DNA from: Paracoccus sp. (in: a-proteobacteria)
Lineage (GTDB): Bacteria; Pseudomonadota; Alphaproteobacteria; Rhodobacterales; Rhodobacteraceae
Direction: 5' to 3'
Assembly: GCF_030538695.1 (NCBI RefSeq)
Contig: NZ_JAUNTN010000001.1
Location: forward strand, 62,001-126,000
Length of the DNA: 64,000 nt
The notes beneath the pieces are model-generated. The model did not search any database. It was not told the DNA's origin and saw only the letters and a list, made by a program, of their open reading frames with translations. This document shows, in pieces, positions 36,014 through 44,808 of this stretch. Within the stretch, counting starts at the first letter, position 1, and each line of letters begins with the position of its first letter. The translations under genes and the position numbers were made by a program.

Positions 36014-37318
36014 CTACGCTCTCGTTGCGGTCTTCCGGGCGGAAGCGGAGGAAGCGGTTTTTGAACGAAGGACGCGGCTCTGAGTGCCAAACAAGGAAAG
36101 TAGATCGTCAGTGGTCCACGCGCTGAATTCCGGCCGCCTTTTCGCGCGAGGTTTCATCCAGCGTTCGATGCCCCGCTCAGCAATCTCTTTGGCCGAGAGG
36201 AGCGTACTGGTGTCAGGTTCGCCTTGTCCGGTGTGCAAGAGCGAAGTGGCGTTCTCCGCCAGCCGCGCAATAAATACTTCGCGTTTCACACCGTGCCTCA
36301 GCATGTCTTCCTTGAATCCGAGGGCTGACAAGGCCGCGCGCGTTGTTCGCAAGCGCCAATTTGGACCCTGTCCATAGCGATGTTGATCAGCGTATGTGTG
36401 GTCGTTGTCACGAAGATAATCCCGAAGTTCGACAAAAAGGCGGTCGGGGATGTGAAAATGGCCCCAACCTCCGGTGTAACCAATCGACTCTAAGTACTGT
36501 GTGCCATCAAGCTTCAGGCGATTGTAGACAGATGAGCGACCCATCGATGACGACGTCGTCACGGCCAGTAAGCGAGCCTTCTTGTCTTTCCCAGAGATAA
36601 TTCCCGTCGTGTGGCCATAGGCCGCCGCGAAGTCATCATAAAGATCACGGCTCCGCAGGAGGCATGCCATCAATTTGCCGCCAAGCAGGGCATTGTAGGG
36701 TGGGATGGCACCGAGAACGTAGGCATCCATGATGTTGACGAGGCGCGCACTGCGGTCCTTGGAGGTCCAACCGATCAGTTTGTCCCTGACGGCAAGGTTG
36801 AACACCGGGTCACCAATTGCAATGAGCCCCATGAGCTTGCCGTTGTTCTCGTCCCAGACGACATAACGAAGTCGACGCCCAAATCCGTTGGACACCGGTA
36901 CCGACCAGGTAAGAGATGCCAGCCGGAAGAGGTCGCCGTTTCTGGTTCCGGAAGCAACGCGTTCAATGACGGGTGAAATACGGTCCGGATCGAGGTCCCG
37001 CCCCGATGCAAAGTAAGGAAGAAGTCCTTCTGCCTTCGTCGCAATGAATTTACTGTTTTCCTCCAGCCGATCCTCACGCTGCACGCGGTGAAGCGCACGA
37101 ACGATATCCTTTCCCTCGCCTTCTATGGTGAGTTCGCCACTCTCGGATTTCGTGAAGCCGATACTACGGAGATGTTTGCGCAGTTTGCGCTTTAGGTTCG
37201 CTTCGCGCGAGGCAACGCGAACAATCGAATGCATTTCGTCGGACAATTTGGCTGCTCCCTCGTCTTTTCCGGGTCTAGCAGATCGTTTCAGTGCCCGCCT
37301 CCCCAAATTCGTCAACAA
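36014..37318 (-). CDS. druA: DruA-like protein (DUF4338)
   Basis: A protein of about 434 residues with clear DUF4338 segments: LRYVVWDENNGKLMGLIAIG, VRDKLIGWTSKDRSARLVNI, DAYVLGAIPPYNALLGGKLM, VTTSSSMGRSSVYNRLKLDG and YTGGWGHFHIPDRLF. DUF4338 is the DruA component that defines type I Druantia antiphage systems; its biochemical role is unknown. It is the first gene of the operon. The start is uncertain: the longest frame uses TTG 37318; TTG 37246, with GGGAG eight bases upstream, or ATG 37234 (MHSIVRV) are good alternatives. Confidence 0.85.
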   Translation of the reverse strand: MLTNLGRRALKRSARPGKDEGAAKLSDEMHSIVRVASREANLKRKLRKHLRSIGFTKSESGELTIEGEGKDIVRALHRVQREDRLEENSKFIATKAEGLLPYFASGRDLDPDRISPVIERVASGTRNGDLFRLASLTWSVPVSNGFGRRLRYVVWDENNGKLMGLIAIGDPVFNLAVRDKLIGWTSKDRSARLVNIMDAYVLGAIPPYNALLGGKLMACLLRSRDLYDDFAAAYGHTTGIISGKDKKARLLAVTTSSSMGRSSVYNRLKLDGTQYLESIGYTGGWGHFHIPDRLFVELRDYLRDNDHTYADQHRYGQGPNWRLRTTRAALSALGFKEDMLRHGVKREVFIARLAENATSLLHTGQGEPDTSTLLSAKEIAERGIERWMKPRAKRRPEFSAWTTDDLLSLFGTQSRVLRSKTASSASARKTATRA

Positions 37319-37743
37319 ATTCCTTCCATCCTTGCCATATCTTGTCTTGGGGCAAGAGATTCTTCATCAGGTAACAGTGAGGCCATGGATTACACAGCCG
37401 ATCGCTTTGAACTCGGTGTCAGAAGAGCGCATGCTCAATGTGTCCTGGGTGCCAGTGGTAGCGCCCCCGCGTGCTTGTACGGCCGGAGCGGGCTGAGATC
37501 GATGCCTCACTTGCGAGATGCAACGTTGTCCACGGCCCCGACATACGGTCGTCTTCCCAAGCCACTGCAAACTGATTCAGCGACGCAAATATCCAGATCC
37601 GGCGTTGTTCAGGATTCCAACCAGGATTGCTTCACCTACCGTGTCATAACTGGAGGAGACGGCCTGAGTAAATCAACGTCCACCCGCCATCGCAAGTCGA
37701 ATTGGTCGAGCTATCGCCTGTCCCTCACGTAAAGGGACTCGCT
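37319..37743. other. Upstream region of the Druantia-like operon
   Basis: No convincing gene lies here. This is where the operon promoter should be. I see AT-rich patches just upstream of druA but no clear -35/-10 pair. The sequence resembles neither the housekeeping genes nor the IS remnant that follows. Confidence 0.35.
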
Positions 37744-38300
37744 GCAAGTAGCCCCTTCACGTTGGGCAACCCGCTGACCTGCGCACGCGGCCCGATGTAG
37801 TCGCTGACGGGGCCGGCAATCAGGAACAAGCCGAGGAGATGCCTTGGCTGTCACAGATGGAGTGCAACTTCGTGTTCATGCCGCCCTTGGTTCGGCAAAT
37901 AAGGCGCCCATTCCCACCTTTTTGACGGCCAGACTGGGCGCGGTGCGATGTGCCTGCATGTGCGTCGCATCGACCGTCACCTTCGTCTCTTCCCCGTGCT
38001 CGGTCGCCAAACCCGCCATGATCTGAGGGAAGACACCCCTGTCGCTGCACCGCTTCCAGCGGTTGTAGAGCGTTTTGTGGGGGCCATACTCCTTCAAAGC
38101 ATCGCGCTAGCGAAAACCATTGCGATTGGTGAAGATAATACCCCTAAGGAAACGCCGGTCATCAACCCGGGACTTGCGGTCTGACTTCAGAAAGTAAGGC
38201 TGCAGACGCGCCACCTGTACGTCGCTCAACCAAAAAAGATCTGATATGTTCACCGCTCGTTTTCCGAACGGTGAAACACTTTCGTCCAACCAAATCAATG
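37744..38300 (-). pseudogene. Decayed IS5-family transposase fragment
   Basis: Minus-strand fragments in different frames read VNISDLFWLSDVQVARLQPYF (from GTG 38253), DDRRFLRGIIFTNRNGFR, then RDALKEYGPHKTLYNRWKR, VDATHMQAHRTAPSLAVKK and RTKGGMNTKLHSICDSQG, in the order expected of an IS5/IS427-type transposase. A TAG replaces the usual tryptophan codon after GFR, and a frameshift follows AVKK in an A-rich run. The C-terminal third, with the last catalytic acidic residue, is missing. This copy cannot be active. I do not find both inverted repeats. Confidence 0.8.
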
Positions 38301-38538
38301 GATCCTAACCCTAGGATACGAACCGTATCGTTGGGCTATCCCTGGGACTAGTCAAACCCAATCCCAACAAGAATTTGGTACTTGGGACATGAGAAGGTGG
38401 GCTTACGATTTGTTTTTAAATAAATATTTTCGATATGCCGGTCCAATCCATCATTGGATGAACGGCAACCGCGCGGCAAACTCAGCAGCGCCGGGGCAAC
38501 CTGACTAGCGAGCCCAAATCGTGGAATTTCGAGGTTGA
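38301..38538. other. AT-rich spacer between IS remnant and tRNA-Arg
   Basis: 238 bp without a gene. It includes an AT-rich patch (TTTTTAAATAAATATTTT at about 38413-38430). No integrase gene or att-like repeat of the tRNA is visible in it. Confidence 0.35.
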
Positions 38539-38615
38539 TGGCGCACCCATCAGGATTCGAACCTGAGGCCTTCGCCTTCGGAGGGCGACGCTCTATCCAG
38601 CTGAGCTATGGGTGC
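38539..38615 (-). tRNA. tRNA-Arg (anticodon CCG)
   Basis: On the minus strand the cloverleaf is complete: acceptor GCACCCA/TGGGTGC, D-stem GCTC/GAGC, anticodon stem TCGCC/GGCGA with loop CTCCGAA (anticodon CCG), T-stem TCAGG/CCTGA with TTCGAAT, then discriminator G and an encoded CCA. Length is 77 nt including CCA. The gene should be functional. A second copy of only its 5' half lies 146 bp to the right, which marks this gene as an integration target. Confidence 0.95.
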
Positions 38616-38760
38616 GCAGTAGAACCGTCAGGCCCTGACTGCTTACGCAGTGCTTACGCGACTTCTCCAGCCTTTAAATCGAAAAACGATCTGCTCGGCA
38701 AGAGCTTGGTATCACGTCTCTTTCTTAGTCCTCTTCATGACGGCATCCCCTTGACATCAG

Positions 38761-38801
38761 CCTTCGGAGGGCAACGCTCTATCCAGCTGAGCTACGGGTG
38801 C
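38761..38801 (-). pseudogene. 5' half of tRNA-Arg, integration scar
   Basis: 41 bp match positions 38575-38615 of the intact tRNA-Arg with two mismatches. The copy starts at the 5' end of the tRNA and stops just after the anticodon loop, inside the anticodon stem. Breaking at the anticodon region is typical of tyrosine-recombinase attachment sites. The copy lies next to sufS, so it is probably the displaced chromosomal 5' half, or an att remnant. The 145 bp between the copies show no gene. Confidence 0.75.
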
Positions 38802-38853
38802 GTGGCCGTTCAGATAACAGCCACAGGGCGGTTTCGCAATGGTGAAACCGTCT

Positions 38854-40065
38854 TCAGGCAAACAGTTCGCGGCAAAAGGTCAGGCCGTCGATCAGCGCGT
38901 CCACCTCGGAGCGGGTATTATACATCGCGAATGACGCGCGGGCGGTGGCCGTCACGCCATAGAATTCCATCAGCGGCATCGCGCAATGGCTGCCGGCGCG
39001 CACGGCAATGCCGCGTTTGTCCAGAATCGTGGACAGATCATGCGCATGGGCGCCCTGCATCGTCAGGGAAAAGATCGCCCCCTTGTCGGGGGTATCGCCC
39101 TGCACCGACAGCCAGTTCAGCGCCCGCAGCCGGTCGCGGGCGTAATCGCGCAGGTCGCGTTCATGCGCGGCGATCCGGTCCATTCCGATGCCCATCATAT
39201 ATTCCAGCGCGGCCCCCAGACCGATCTGGTTCACGATGCCCGGCGTTCCGGCCTCGAATCGCAAGGGCGGGTCGGCATAATCCACCGCGTCGCGCGTCAC
39301 GGTGCGAATCATGTCGCCGCCGCCCAGAAAGGGGCGCATCTCGGCCTGACGGGCGCGGCTGATCCACATCGCGCCCGACCCCGACGGCCCATACAGCTTG
39401 TGCCCGGTGATCGCATAGAAATCGACGCCCAGCGCGGCCACATCCACCGGCATATGCACCGCCGCCTGACTGCCGTCGGCCAGCACCGGCACATCGGTGC
39501 CCCGCGCGATCGCCGCCACATCGACCACGGTGCCGGTGACGTTCGACATATGCGTGACCGCGATCAGCCGGGTTTTCGGGCCGACCGCCGCCAGCACCTT
39601 TTCGGACGGCAGGCTGCCATCGGGTTCGGGTTCGACCCATTTCAGCACCACGCCCTGACGTTCGCGCAGGAAATGCCAGGGCACGATATTAGCGTGATGT
39701 TCCAGCACCGACAGCACGATCTCATCCCCCGCCTGCAAGCGCGGCGCGGCCCAGCCATAGGACACCAGATTGATGCCCTCGGTCGCACCCGAGGTCATGA
39801 TGATCTCGTCCTCATGGGCGGCGTTCAAGAAACGGGCGATGATGCCGCGCACGCGCTCGTAATTTTCGGTCGCGAGGTTCGACAGGAAATGCAGCCCGCG
39901 GTGAACATTGGCGTATTCGCCCTGATAGGCGCGGGTGATGGCGTCGATCACCACCTGCGGCTTTTGCGCACTGGCGCCGTTGTCCAGATAGACCAGAGGC
40001 CGCCCGTTCACCTGCCGCGACAGAATCGGGAAACCGGCGCGGATATGTTCGATGTCATAGCTCAT
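38854..40065 (-). CDS. sufS: Cysteine desulfurase SufS (group II)
   Basis: A 403-residue PLP enzyme that takes sulfur from cysteine as a persulfide for Fe-S cluster assembly. It shows GASAQKPQVVIDAI near the N-terminus, the PLP lysine in YAITGHKLYGPSG, and the active-site cysteine loop AVRAGSHCAMPLMEFYG (the RxGxHCA form of SufS/CsdA). ATG 40065 overlaps the TGA of the upstream Yip1-like gene by four bases. It is the last gene of the suf block, close to the tRNA-Arg scar, so the element inserted just downstream of it. Confidence 0.95.
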   Translation of the reverse strand: MSYDIEHIRAGFPILSRQVNGRPLVYLDNGASAQKPQVVIDAITRAYQGEYANVHRGLHFLSNLATENYERVRGIIARFLNAAHEDEIIMTSGATEGINLVSYGWAAPRLQAGDEIVLSVLEHHANIVPWHFLRERQGVVLKWVEPEPDGSLPSEKVLAAVGPKTRLIAVTHMSNVTGTVVDVAAIARGTDVPVLADGSQAAVHMPVDVAALGVDFYAITGHKLYGPSGSGAMWISRARQAEMRPFLGGGDMIRTVTRDAVDYADPPLRFEAGTPGIVNQIGLGAALEYMMGIGMDRIAAHERDLRDYARDRLRALNWLSVQGDTPDKGAIFSLTMQGAHAHDLSTILDKRGIAVRAGSHCAMPLMEFYGVTATARASFAMYNTRSEVDALIDGLTFCRELFA

Positions 40066-40646
40066 TCGGGAACCGGAAGAATACCAAGCGAGGACAGGAG
40101 CACGGCCATCACCATGCCCGCCGCCATGAAGGTCATAATCATGCCAAGCGCCACCTTGGCGGCGCTGTCGAATCCGTGCAGCGCCTTGGTGAACTGCACC
40201 ATCAGCCAGACCAAGATCCCCGCCGCCACCAGCCACATCAACGAGGCGATCATCGGGAACAGCAGCATCAGCAGCACCTGCGCGGTCTGGATCACCAGCA
40301 GGACGAACTGGATCCAGGTCATCAGCAGCAGCGCATCGGGAAAGGTGCCGGTGCCGCCGAACGACCGCCCGACCCCGGCCATCAGCAACGCGGCCAGGCT
40401 GAGCACGGCAAACTGAGCCCCGGCCGCCATCAGCGGCTGCGCCACCGCGTCGTTCATGCCGGTATCCACCCGCACCGGGAACAGCATCGACGCGCCCCAT
40501 GCCAGCAGCGCCGACAGGCTGACCACCAGCGCCAGCGCCATCCAGCGCGCCGCCATCGGCAGATGCAGCGACAGCAGCGCCTGCACCGCGCGGGCCGGGT
40601 CGCGAAAGCTCAGCAGCACAAGCGCCTGAAGATCGTCAAATCTCAT
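40062..40646 (-). CDS. Yip1-domain integral membrane protein
   Basis: A 194-residue protein starting MRFDDLQALVLLSFRDPARA, with five hydrophobic segments beginning at about residues 38, 75, 105, 130 and 165. This matches bacterial Yip1-family membrane proteins. It overlaps both neighbours by four bases and lies inside the suf operon between sufD and sufS, an arrangement seen in Rhodobacteraceae. Its part in Fe-S assembly, if any, is unknown. Confidence 0.8.
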   Translation of the reverse strand: MRFDDLQALVLLSFRDPARAVQALLSLHLPMAARWMALALVVSLSALLAWGASMLFPVRVDTGMNDAVAQPLMAAGAQFAVLSLAALLMAGVGRSFGGTGTFPDALLLMTWIQFVLLVIQTAQVLLMLLFPMIASLMWLVAAGILVWLMVQFTKALHGFDSAAKVALGMIMTFMAAGMVMAVLLSSLGILPVPE

Positions 40647-41152
40647 TGTCCACGTCCACCAAGGGCGGAAAGACCTGCCCCCCAGATCACCACAAAGCCG
40701 ATGCCCGCAATGGCATGGGCGATGCTCAGCGCCGGGCCGGGGCCGACAAAGCCCTGCACCAGCCCGGCCAGCAGCATCGCCGGCACCACCGCCAGCAAGG
40801 CCCAGAACAGCGCCAGCCGCGAATGGCGGCCCTCGACCGGGCGGGCGGTCAGCCGCGACAGCATCGCCACCAGCGCCGCCAGACCATAGGCCAGCAGCGG
40901 CATGATGAACATGACCCCCATCAAGGCCCCGCCCATCCGCGCCTCGAACGAAACCGACGGGTCCAGAAACGCATCGCGCGCCCGTGCGGGCGCCTGCGCG
41001 ATCAGAAAAAACAGCAGCGCCACCATCAGCACGCCCAGCAGGGTGCGGTCGGGCATATCGGCAAGGCCCCGCACCACACGGCGCGGCGCCCACCAGCTTT
41101 GCACCACACGCGGCACGATGCCGCGCGGTGCCGGGGATGTGCTGGCTGTCAC
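40643..41152 (-). CDS. Membrane protein in the suf operon (Yip1-like)
   Basis: A protein of about 169 residues with four hydrophobic segments (LLGVLMVALLFFLIAQAP, GVMFIMPLLAYGLAALVAML, LALFWALLAVVPAMLLAGLV and a C-terminal one). Its N-terminus is basic. The likely start is GTG 41152, which overlaps the sufD stop codon (GTGA); a longer form from 41179 would overlap sufD by 31 bp. It overlaps the next Yip1-like gene by four bases. The two may form a paired membrane unit. Confidence 0.72.
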   Translation of the reverse strand: MTASTSPAPRGIVPRVVQSWWAPRRVVRGLADMPDRTLLGVLMVALLFFLIAQAPARARDAFLDPSVSFEARMGGALMGVMFIMPLLAYGLAALVAMLSRLTARPVEGRHSRLALFWALLAVVPAMLLAGLVQGFVGPGPALSIAHAIAGIGFVVIWGAGLSALGGRGQ

Positions 41153-42486
41153 CGGGTGGCGGCGTGCTGCGTCAGCCACGCCTCCAGCCGGTCGCTGATC
41201 TGGCCGCGCAGGGTTTCGTCCTCGATCTCGTCCAGCGCATCGGCAAGGAAGGACAGCACCAGAAACACGATGGCCCGGTCACGCGGCACCCCGCGACTGC
41301 GCAGATAGAACATCGCGTCCTCATCCAGCGCGCCGGTGGTGGAACCGTGGCTGCATTTCACGTCATCGGCATAGATTTCCAGCTCCGGCTTGGCCAGAAA
41401 CTGGCTGTCCTCATCCAGCAGCAGGGCCTGGCTGATCTGATAGCCGTCGGTTTTCTGCGCGCCGGGGCGCACCAGAATCTTGCCCTGAAACACGCCGCGC
41501 GCGCCGTTTTTCAGCACCTTCTTGAACACCTGACGGCTTTCGCAACGCTCGGCGGCATGGGTGATGAACACGGTGTCGTCGTGGTGGAAATCCCCCGTCG
41601 CGCCATCGCCAAGGGCGGCGCCCGCGATATGGGCCACCGCATCGTCGCCCTGAATGTCGATCACGCCTTCGTGCCGCATCAGATCGCCGTTGACCGACAG
41701 GGTAAAGCTTTTGAAGACAGCCTCGGCCGCGACGCGGGCGAACAGATGGCTGATGCCCAGCTTGAGCTGCGCCGCCAGTTTCGATGAGATCAGGTGCAGC
41801 CGCCCGGTTTCGGCCAGATCGGCCTCGATCACGCCATTGCTGCGCGCTCCGGTCTCGCCGGTTTCCAGCAGGGTCAGTTCGGCACCCGGTTCGACCCGCA
41901 CCACATGATGCCACATCACATCCGCGCCGGGATCGCGGCGGCGGTGCAGGATGTGGATCGGGCGGGCCGGGCGGCCGGTCACGCGGATCAGCACGCCTTC
42001 GGTGGCGCAGGCGGTGTTCAGCGCCGCAAAGGGCCGCGCCACCGGCACCTGCCCGGCCTGCTCCAGCGTGCCGAACAGCCCCGCCGCCCAGTGACCGGCC
42101 TCATCCGCCACCGCCGACAACAGGTCGATCTGCACCCCGTCCAATGCCAAAGCATCCGATTCCGCCGCGTCAAAGACGCCATCGGTAAACACCAGCCGCA
42201 GCCGGTCCAGATCGGAAAACAGCGGCGCATCCGCCGCATCGCCCGCCACCGCCAGCGGCGCGGGCGTGGCCGCATTGAACCGCGCCGGGTCGGTATAGCG
42301 CCAGTATTCATCGCGCGGCCTGGGCAGACCCATGGCGCGCAGCCGCGTCAGCGCGTCGGCCCGCGCCGCAGCGGCAAAGCCGCCCGCCGCAGGCACCAGC
42401 CCGGCCAGCCGGTCGCCCGCCCCGCCGCCCTGTTGCCCCTGCACGGCGGGCGTAACCTCGGCCGTCTTGACAGAGACCCCGGCCAT
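41149..42486 (-). CDS. sufD: Fe-S cluster assembly protein SufD
   Basis: A 445-residue scaffold component that pairs with SufB in the SufBC2D complex. The C-terminal beta-helix core shows ARGVFQGKILVRPGAQKTDGY, then YADDVKCSHGSTTGALDEDA and FYLRSRGVPRDRA, all typical of SufD/SufB proteins. The N-terminal part (LRAMGLPRPRDEYWRYTDP) matches SufD. It starts one base into the sufC stop codon (TAATG), so it is tightly coupled. Confidence 0.95.
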   Translation of the reverse strand: MAGVSVKTAEVTPAVQGQQGGGAGDRLAGLVPAAGGFAAAARADALTRLRAMGLPRPRDEYWRYTDPARFNAATPAPLAVAGDAADAPLFSDLDRLRLVFTDGVFDAAESDALALDGVQIDLLSAVADEAGHWAAGLFGTLEQAGQVPVARPFAALNTACATEGVLIRVTGRPARPIHILHRRRDPGADVMWHHVVRVEPGAELTLLETGETGARSNGVIEADLAETGRLHLISSKLAAQLKLGISHLFARVAAEAVFKSFTLSVNGDLMRHEGVIDIQGDDAVAHIAGAALGDGATGDFHHDDTVFITHAAERCESRQVFKKVLKNGARGVFQGKILVRPGAQKTDGYQISQALLLDEDSQFLAKPELEIYADDVKCSHGSTTGALDEDAMFYLRSRGVPRDRAIVFLVLSFLADALDEIEDETLRGQISDRLEAWLTQHAATR

Positions 42487-43241
42487 TACCGCGCCTCCGC
42501 CAGCAGGTCGGCGTAACCGTTGCGTTCCACCTCAAGCGCCAGTTCGGGACCGCCGGTTTTCACGATCCGGCCATCGGCCATGATATGCACGACATCGGGT
42601 TTGATGTGATCCAGCAGGCGCTGATAATGGGTGATGACCAGAAACGCGCGATCGGGCGAACGCAGCGCGTTCACGCCATCAGACACCAGCCGCATCGCAT
42701 CGACATCAAGCCCGGAATCCGTTTCATCCATGATGCACATGCGCGGTTCCAGCATGGCCATCTGCAAGATTTCGTTGCGCTTTTTCTCGCCGCCGGAAAA
42801 GCCGACATTGACCGGGCGCTTCAGCATATCCGCGTCGATCTGCAAATCCTTCGCCTTGGCGCGGACGACCTTCAGAAACTCGCCCGCCGACAGTTCATCC
42901 TGCCCCCGCGCCTTGCGCTGCGCGTTCACGGCGGTGCGCAGAAAGGTCATATTGCCGACACCGGGGATTTCGACCGGATATTGAAACGCCAGAAACAGCC
43001 CGGCGGCGGCGCGTTCTTCGGGTTCCATCTCCAGCAGATCGTCGCCATCCAGCGAGGCAGACCCCTGCGTCACCTCGTAACCATCGCGGCCCGACAGCAC
43101 ATAAGACAGCGTGGATTTGCCCGACCCGTTCGGCCCCATGATGGCGTGAACCTGACCGGCAGGCACCGTCAGCGACAGACCCTTCAGGATCTGCTTGTCC
43201 TCATCTTCCAGTTTGACGTGCAGGTTTTCGATTTTCAGCAT
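42486..43241 (-). CDS. sufC: Fe-S assembly ATPase SufC
   Basis: A 251-residue ABC ATPase. Walker A is GPNGSGKST, the signature is FSGGEKKRNEI and Walker B is CIMDETDSGLD, followed by the H-loop in LVITHYQRLL. The SGGEKKR form and the YEVTQGSASLDGDDLL stretch are typical of SufC. It drives cluster assembly in the SufBC2D complex. The gene follows sufB after 24 bp and abuts sufD. Confidence 0.97.
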   Translation of the reverse strand: MLKIENLHVKLEDEDKQILKGLSLTVPAGQVHAIMGPNGSGKSTLSYVLSGRDGYEVTQGSASLDGDDLLEMEPEERAAAGLFLAFQYPVEIPGVGNMTFLRTAVNAQRKARGQDELSAGEFLKVVRAKAKDLQIDADMLKRPVNVGFSGGEKKRNEILQMAMLEPRMCIMDETDSGLDVDAMRLVSDGVNALRSPDRAFLVITHYQRLLDHIKPDVVHIMADGRIVKTGGPELALEVERNGYADLLAEAR

Positions 43242-43265
43242 CTTCTTATTCCTATCGGGCGGCGC

Positions 43266-44783
43266 TCAGCCGACGCTTCCTTCCAGCGAGATGGCCACCA
43301 GAGACTGGGCCTCCATCGCAAATTCCATCGGCAGAGCCTGCAACACCTCGCGGCAGAACCCGTTGACGACCAGCGCCACGGCCTCTTCCTCGTCCATGCC
43401 GCGCTGGCGGCAATAGAACAGCTGGTCGTCATCGACCTTGCTGGTGGTGGCTTCGTGTTCCACGCGGCTGCTGGTGTTTTTCACTTCGATATAGGGCACG
43501 GTATGCGCGCCGCATTTATCGCCGATCAGCAGACTGTCGCATTGGGTATAGTTGCGGCTGTTTTTCGCGCGCGGGTGCATCGTCACCAGCCCGCGATAGG
43601 TGTTCTGCGCCTGCCCCGCCGAAATCCCCTTGGACACGATCCGCGACCGGGTGTTCTTGCCCAGATGGATCATCTTGGTGCCGGTATCGGCCTGCTGGTG
43701 ATTGTTGGCGATGGCGATGGAATAGAACTCGCCGCTGCTGTCGTCACCGCGCAGGATGCAGGACGGGTATTTCCACGTGATCGCGCTGCCGGTTTCGACC
43801 TGAGTCCACATCACCTTGGCCCGCGCCTCGCGGCAATCGGCGCGTTTGGTGACAAAGTTATAGACGCCGCCCTTGCCATCCTCGTCGCCGGGGAACCAGT
43901 TCTGGACGGTGGAATATTTCACCTCGGCATCTTCGAGGATGACGATTTCCACCACCGCCGCGTGCAACTGATTGGTGTCGCGTTTCGGCGCGGTGCAACC
44001 TTCCAGATAGCTGACATAAGCGCCCTTGTCGCAGATAATCAGCGTCCGTTCGAACTGGCCGGTGTTTTCGGCATTGATGCGGAAATAGGTGGACAGCTCC
44101 ATCGGGCAGCGCACGCCGGGCGGGACATAGACGAACGACCCGTCACTGAACACCGCGCTGTTCAGCGTGGCGAAAAAATTGTCCGACTGCGGCACGACCG
44201 AGCCGAGGTATTTCTGCACCAGTTCGGGATGCTTGCGGATCGCCTCGGAAATCGAACAGAAAATCACCCCGGCTTTGGCCAGTTCTTCCTTGAAGGTGGT
44301 GCCGACCGAAACCGAATCGAACACCGCATCCACGGCAACCTTGCGACCTTCGGCGGGCGCAGCCCCGGCCCCCTCGACGCCGGCCAGAATCATCTGCTCC
44401 TTCAGCGGAATGCCCAGCTTTTCATAGGTGGCCAGCAGTTTCGGGTCCACCTCGTCCAGCGATTTCGGCTTGACCTCCATCGACTTGGGGCGGGCATAGT
44501 AATACTGATCCTGATAGTCGATTTCAGGATAGTTCAGCATCGCCCATGTCGGCTCGGTCATCGTGACCCAGCGGCGGAACGCGGCCAGACGCCATTCCAG
44601 CATCCACTCCGGTTCCTCGTTCTTGGCCGAGATCAGACGAACGATATCCTCGTTGATGCCCTTGGGGGCATATTCCATCTCGATCTCGGTATCCCAGCCG
44701 TATTTATAGCTGCCCATATTGGCAACGGTTTCGACCGTTTCACGGTCAACGCCCTCGCGCACATCCAGATCGGTATCAGCCAT
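43266..44783 (-). CDS. sufB: Fe-S cluster assembly protein SufB
   Basis: A 505-residue protein, the main scaffold of SUF cluster assembly. Recognisable parts are [20 protein letters not shown] near the N-terminus, [30 protein letters not shown] beta-helix strands and [20 protein letters not shown] near the C-terminus. ATG 44783 has an AAAGGA site; the frame is open upstream into the gap but without family match. It lies 25 bp downstream of the cysteine desulfurase gene. Confidence 0.96.
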   Translation of the reverse strand: MADTDLDVREGVDRETVETVANMGSYKYGWDTEIEMEYAPKGINEDIVRLISAKNEEPEWMLEWRLAAFRRWVTMTEPTWAMLNYPEIDYQDQYYYARPKSMEVKPKSLDEVDPKLLATYEKLGIPLKEQMILAGVEGAGAAPAEGRKVAVDAVFDSVSVGTTFKEELAKAGVIFCSISEAIRKHPELVQKYLGSVVPQSDNFFATLNSAVFSDGSFVYVPPGVRCPMELSTYFRINAENTGQFERTLIICDKGAYVSYLEGCTAPKRDTNQLHAAVVEIVILEDAEVKYSTVQNWFPGDEDGKGGVYNFVTKRADCREARAKVMWTQVETGSAITWKYPSCILRGDDSSGEFYSIAIANNHQQADTGTKMIHLGKNTRSRIVSKGISAGQAQNTYRGLVTMHPRAKNSRNYTQCDSLLIGDKCGAHTVPYIEVKNTSSRVEHEATTSKVDDDQLFYCRQRGMDEEEAVALVVNGFCREVLQALPMEFAMEAQSLVAISLEGSVG

Positions 44784-44808
44784 CGTATCGTTTCCTTTCG
44801 GCGGGCTG

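Noticed and set aside
24538..37318. DISARM or Dpd-type system, because of the DUF1998 helicase
   Set aside because: No DNA methyltransferase, phospholipase D-type or 7-deazaguanine genes are in the operon, and the DUF4338 gene points to Druantia.
38761..38801. A second functional tRNA-Arg gene
   Set aside because: Only the 5' half is present; the T-arm and the 3' acceptor strand are missing.
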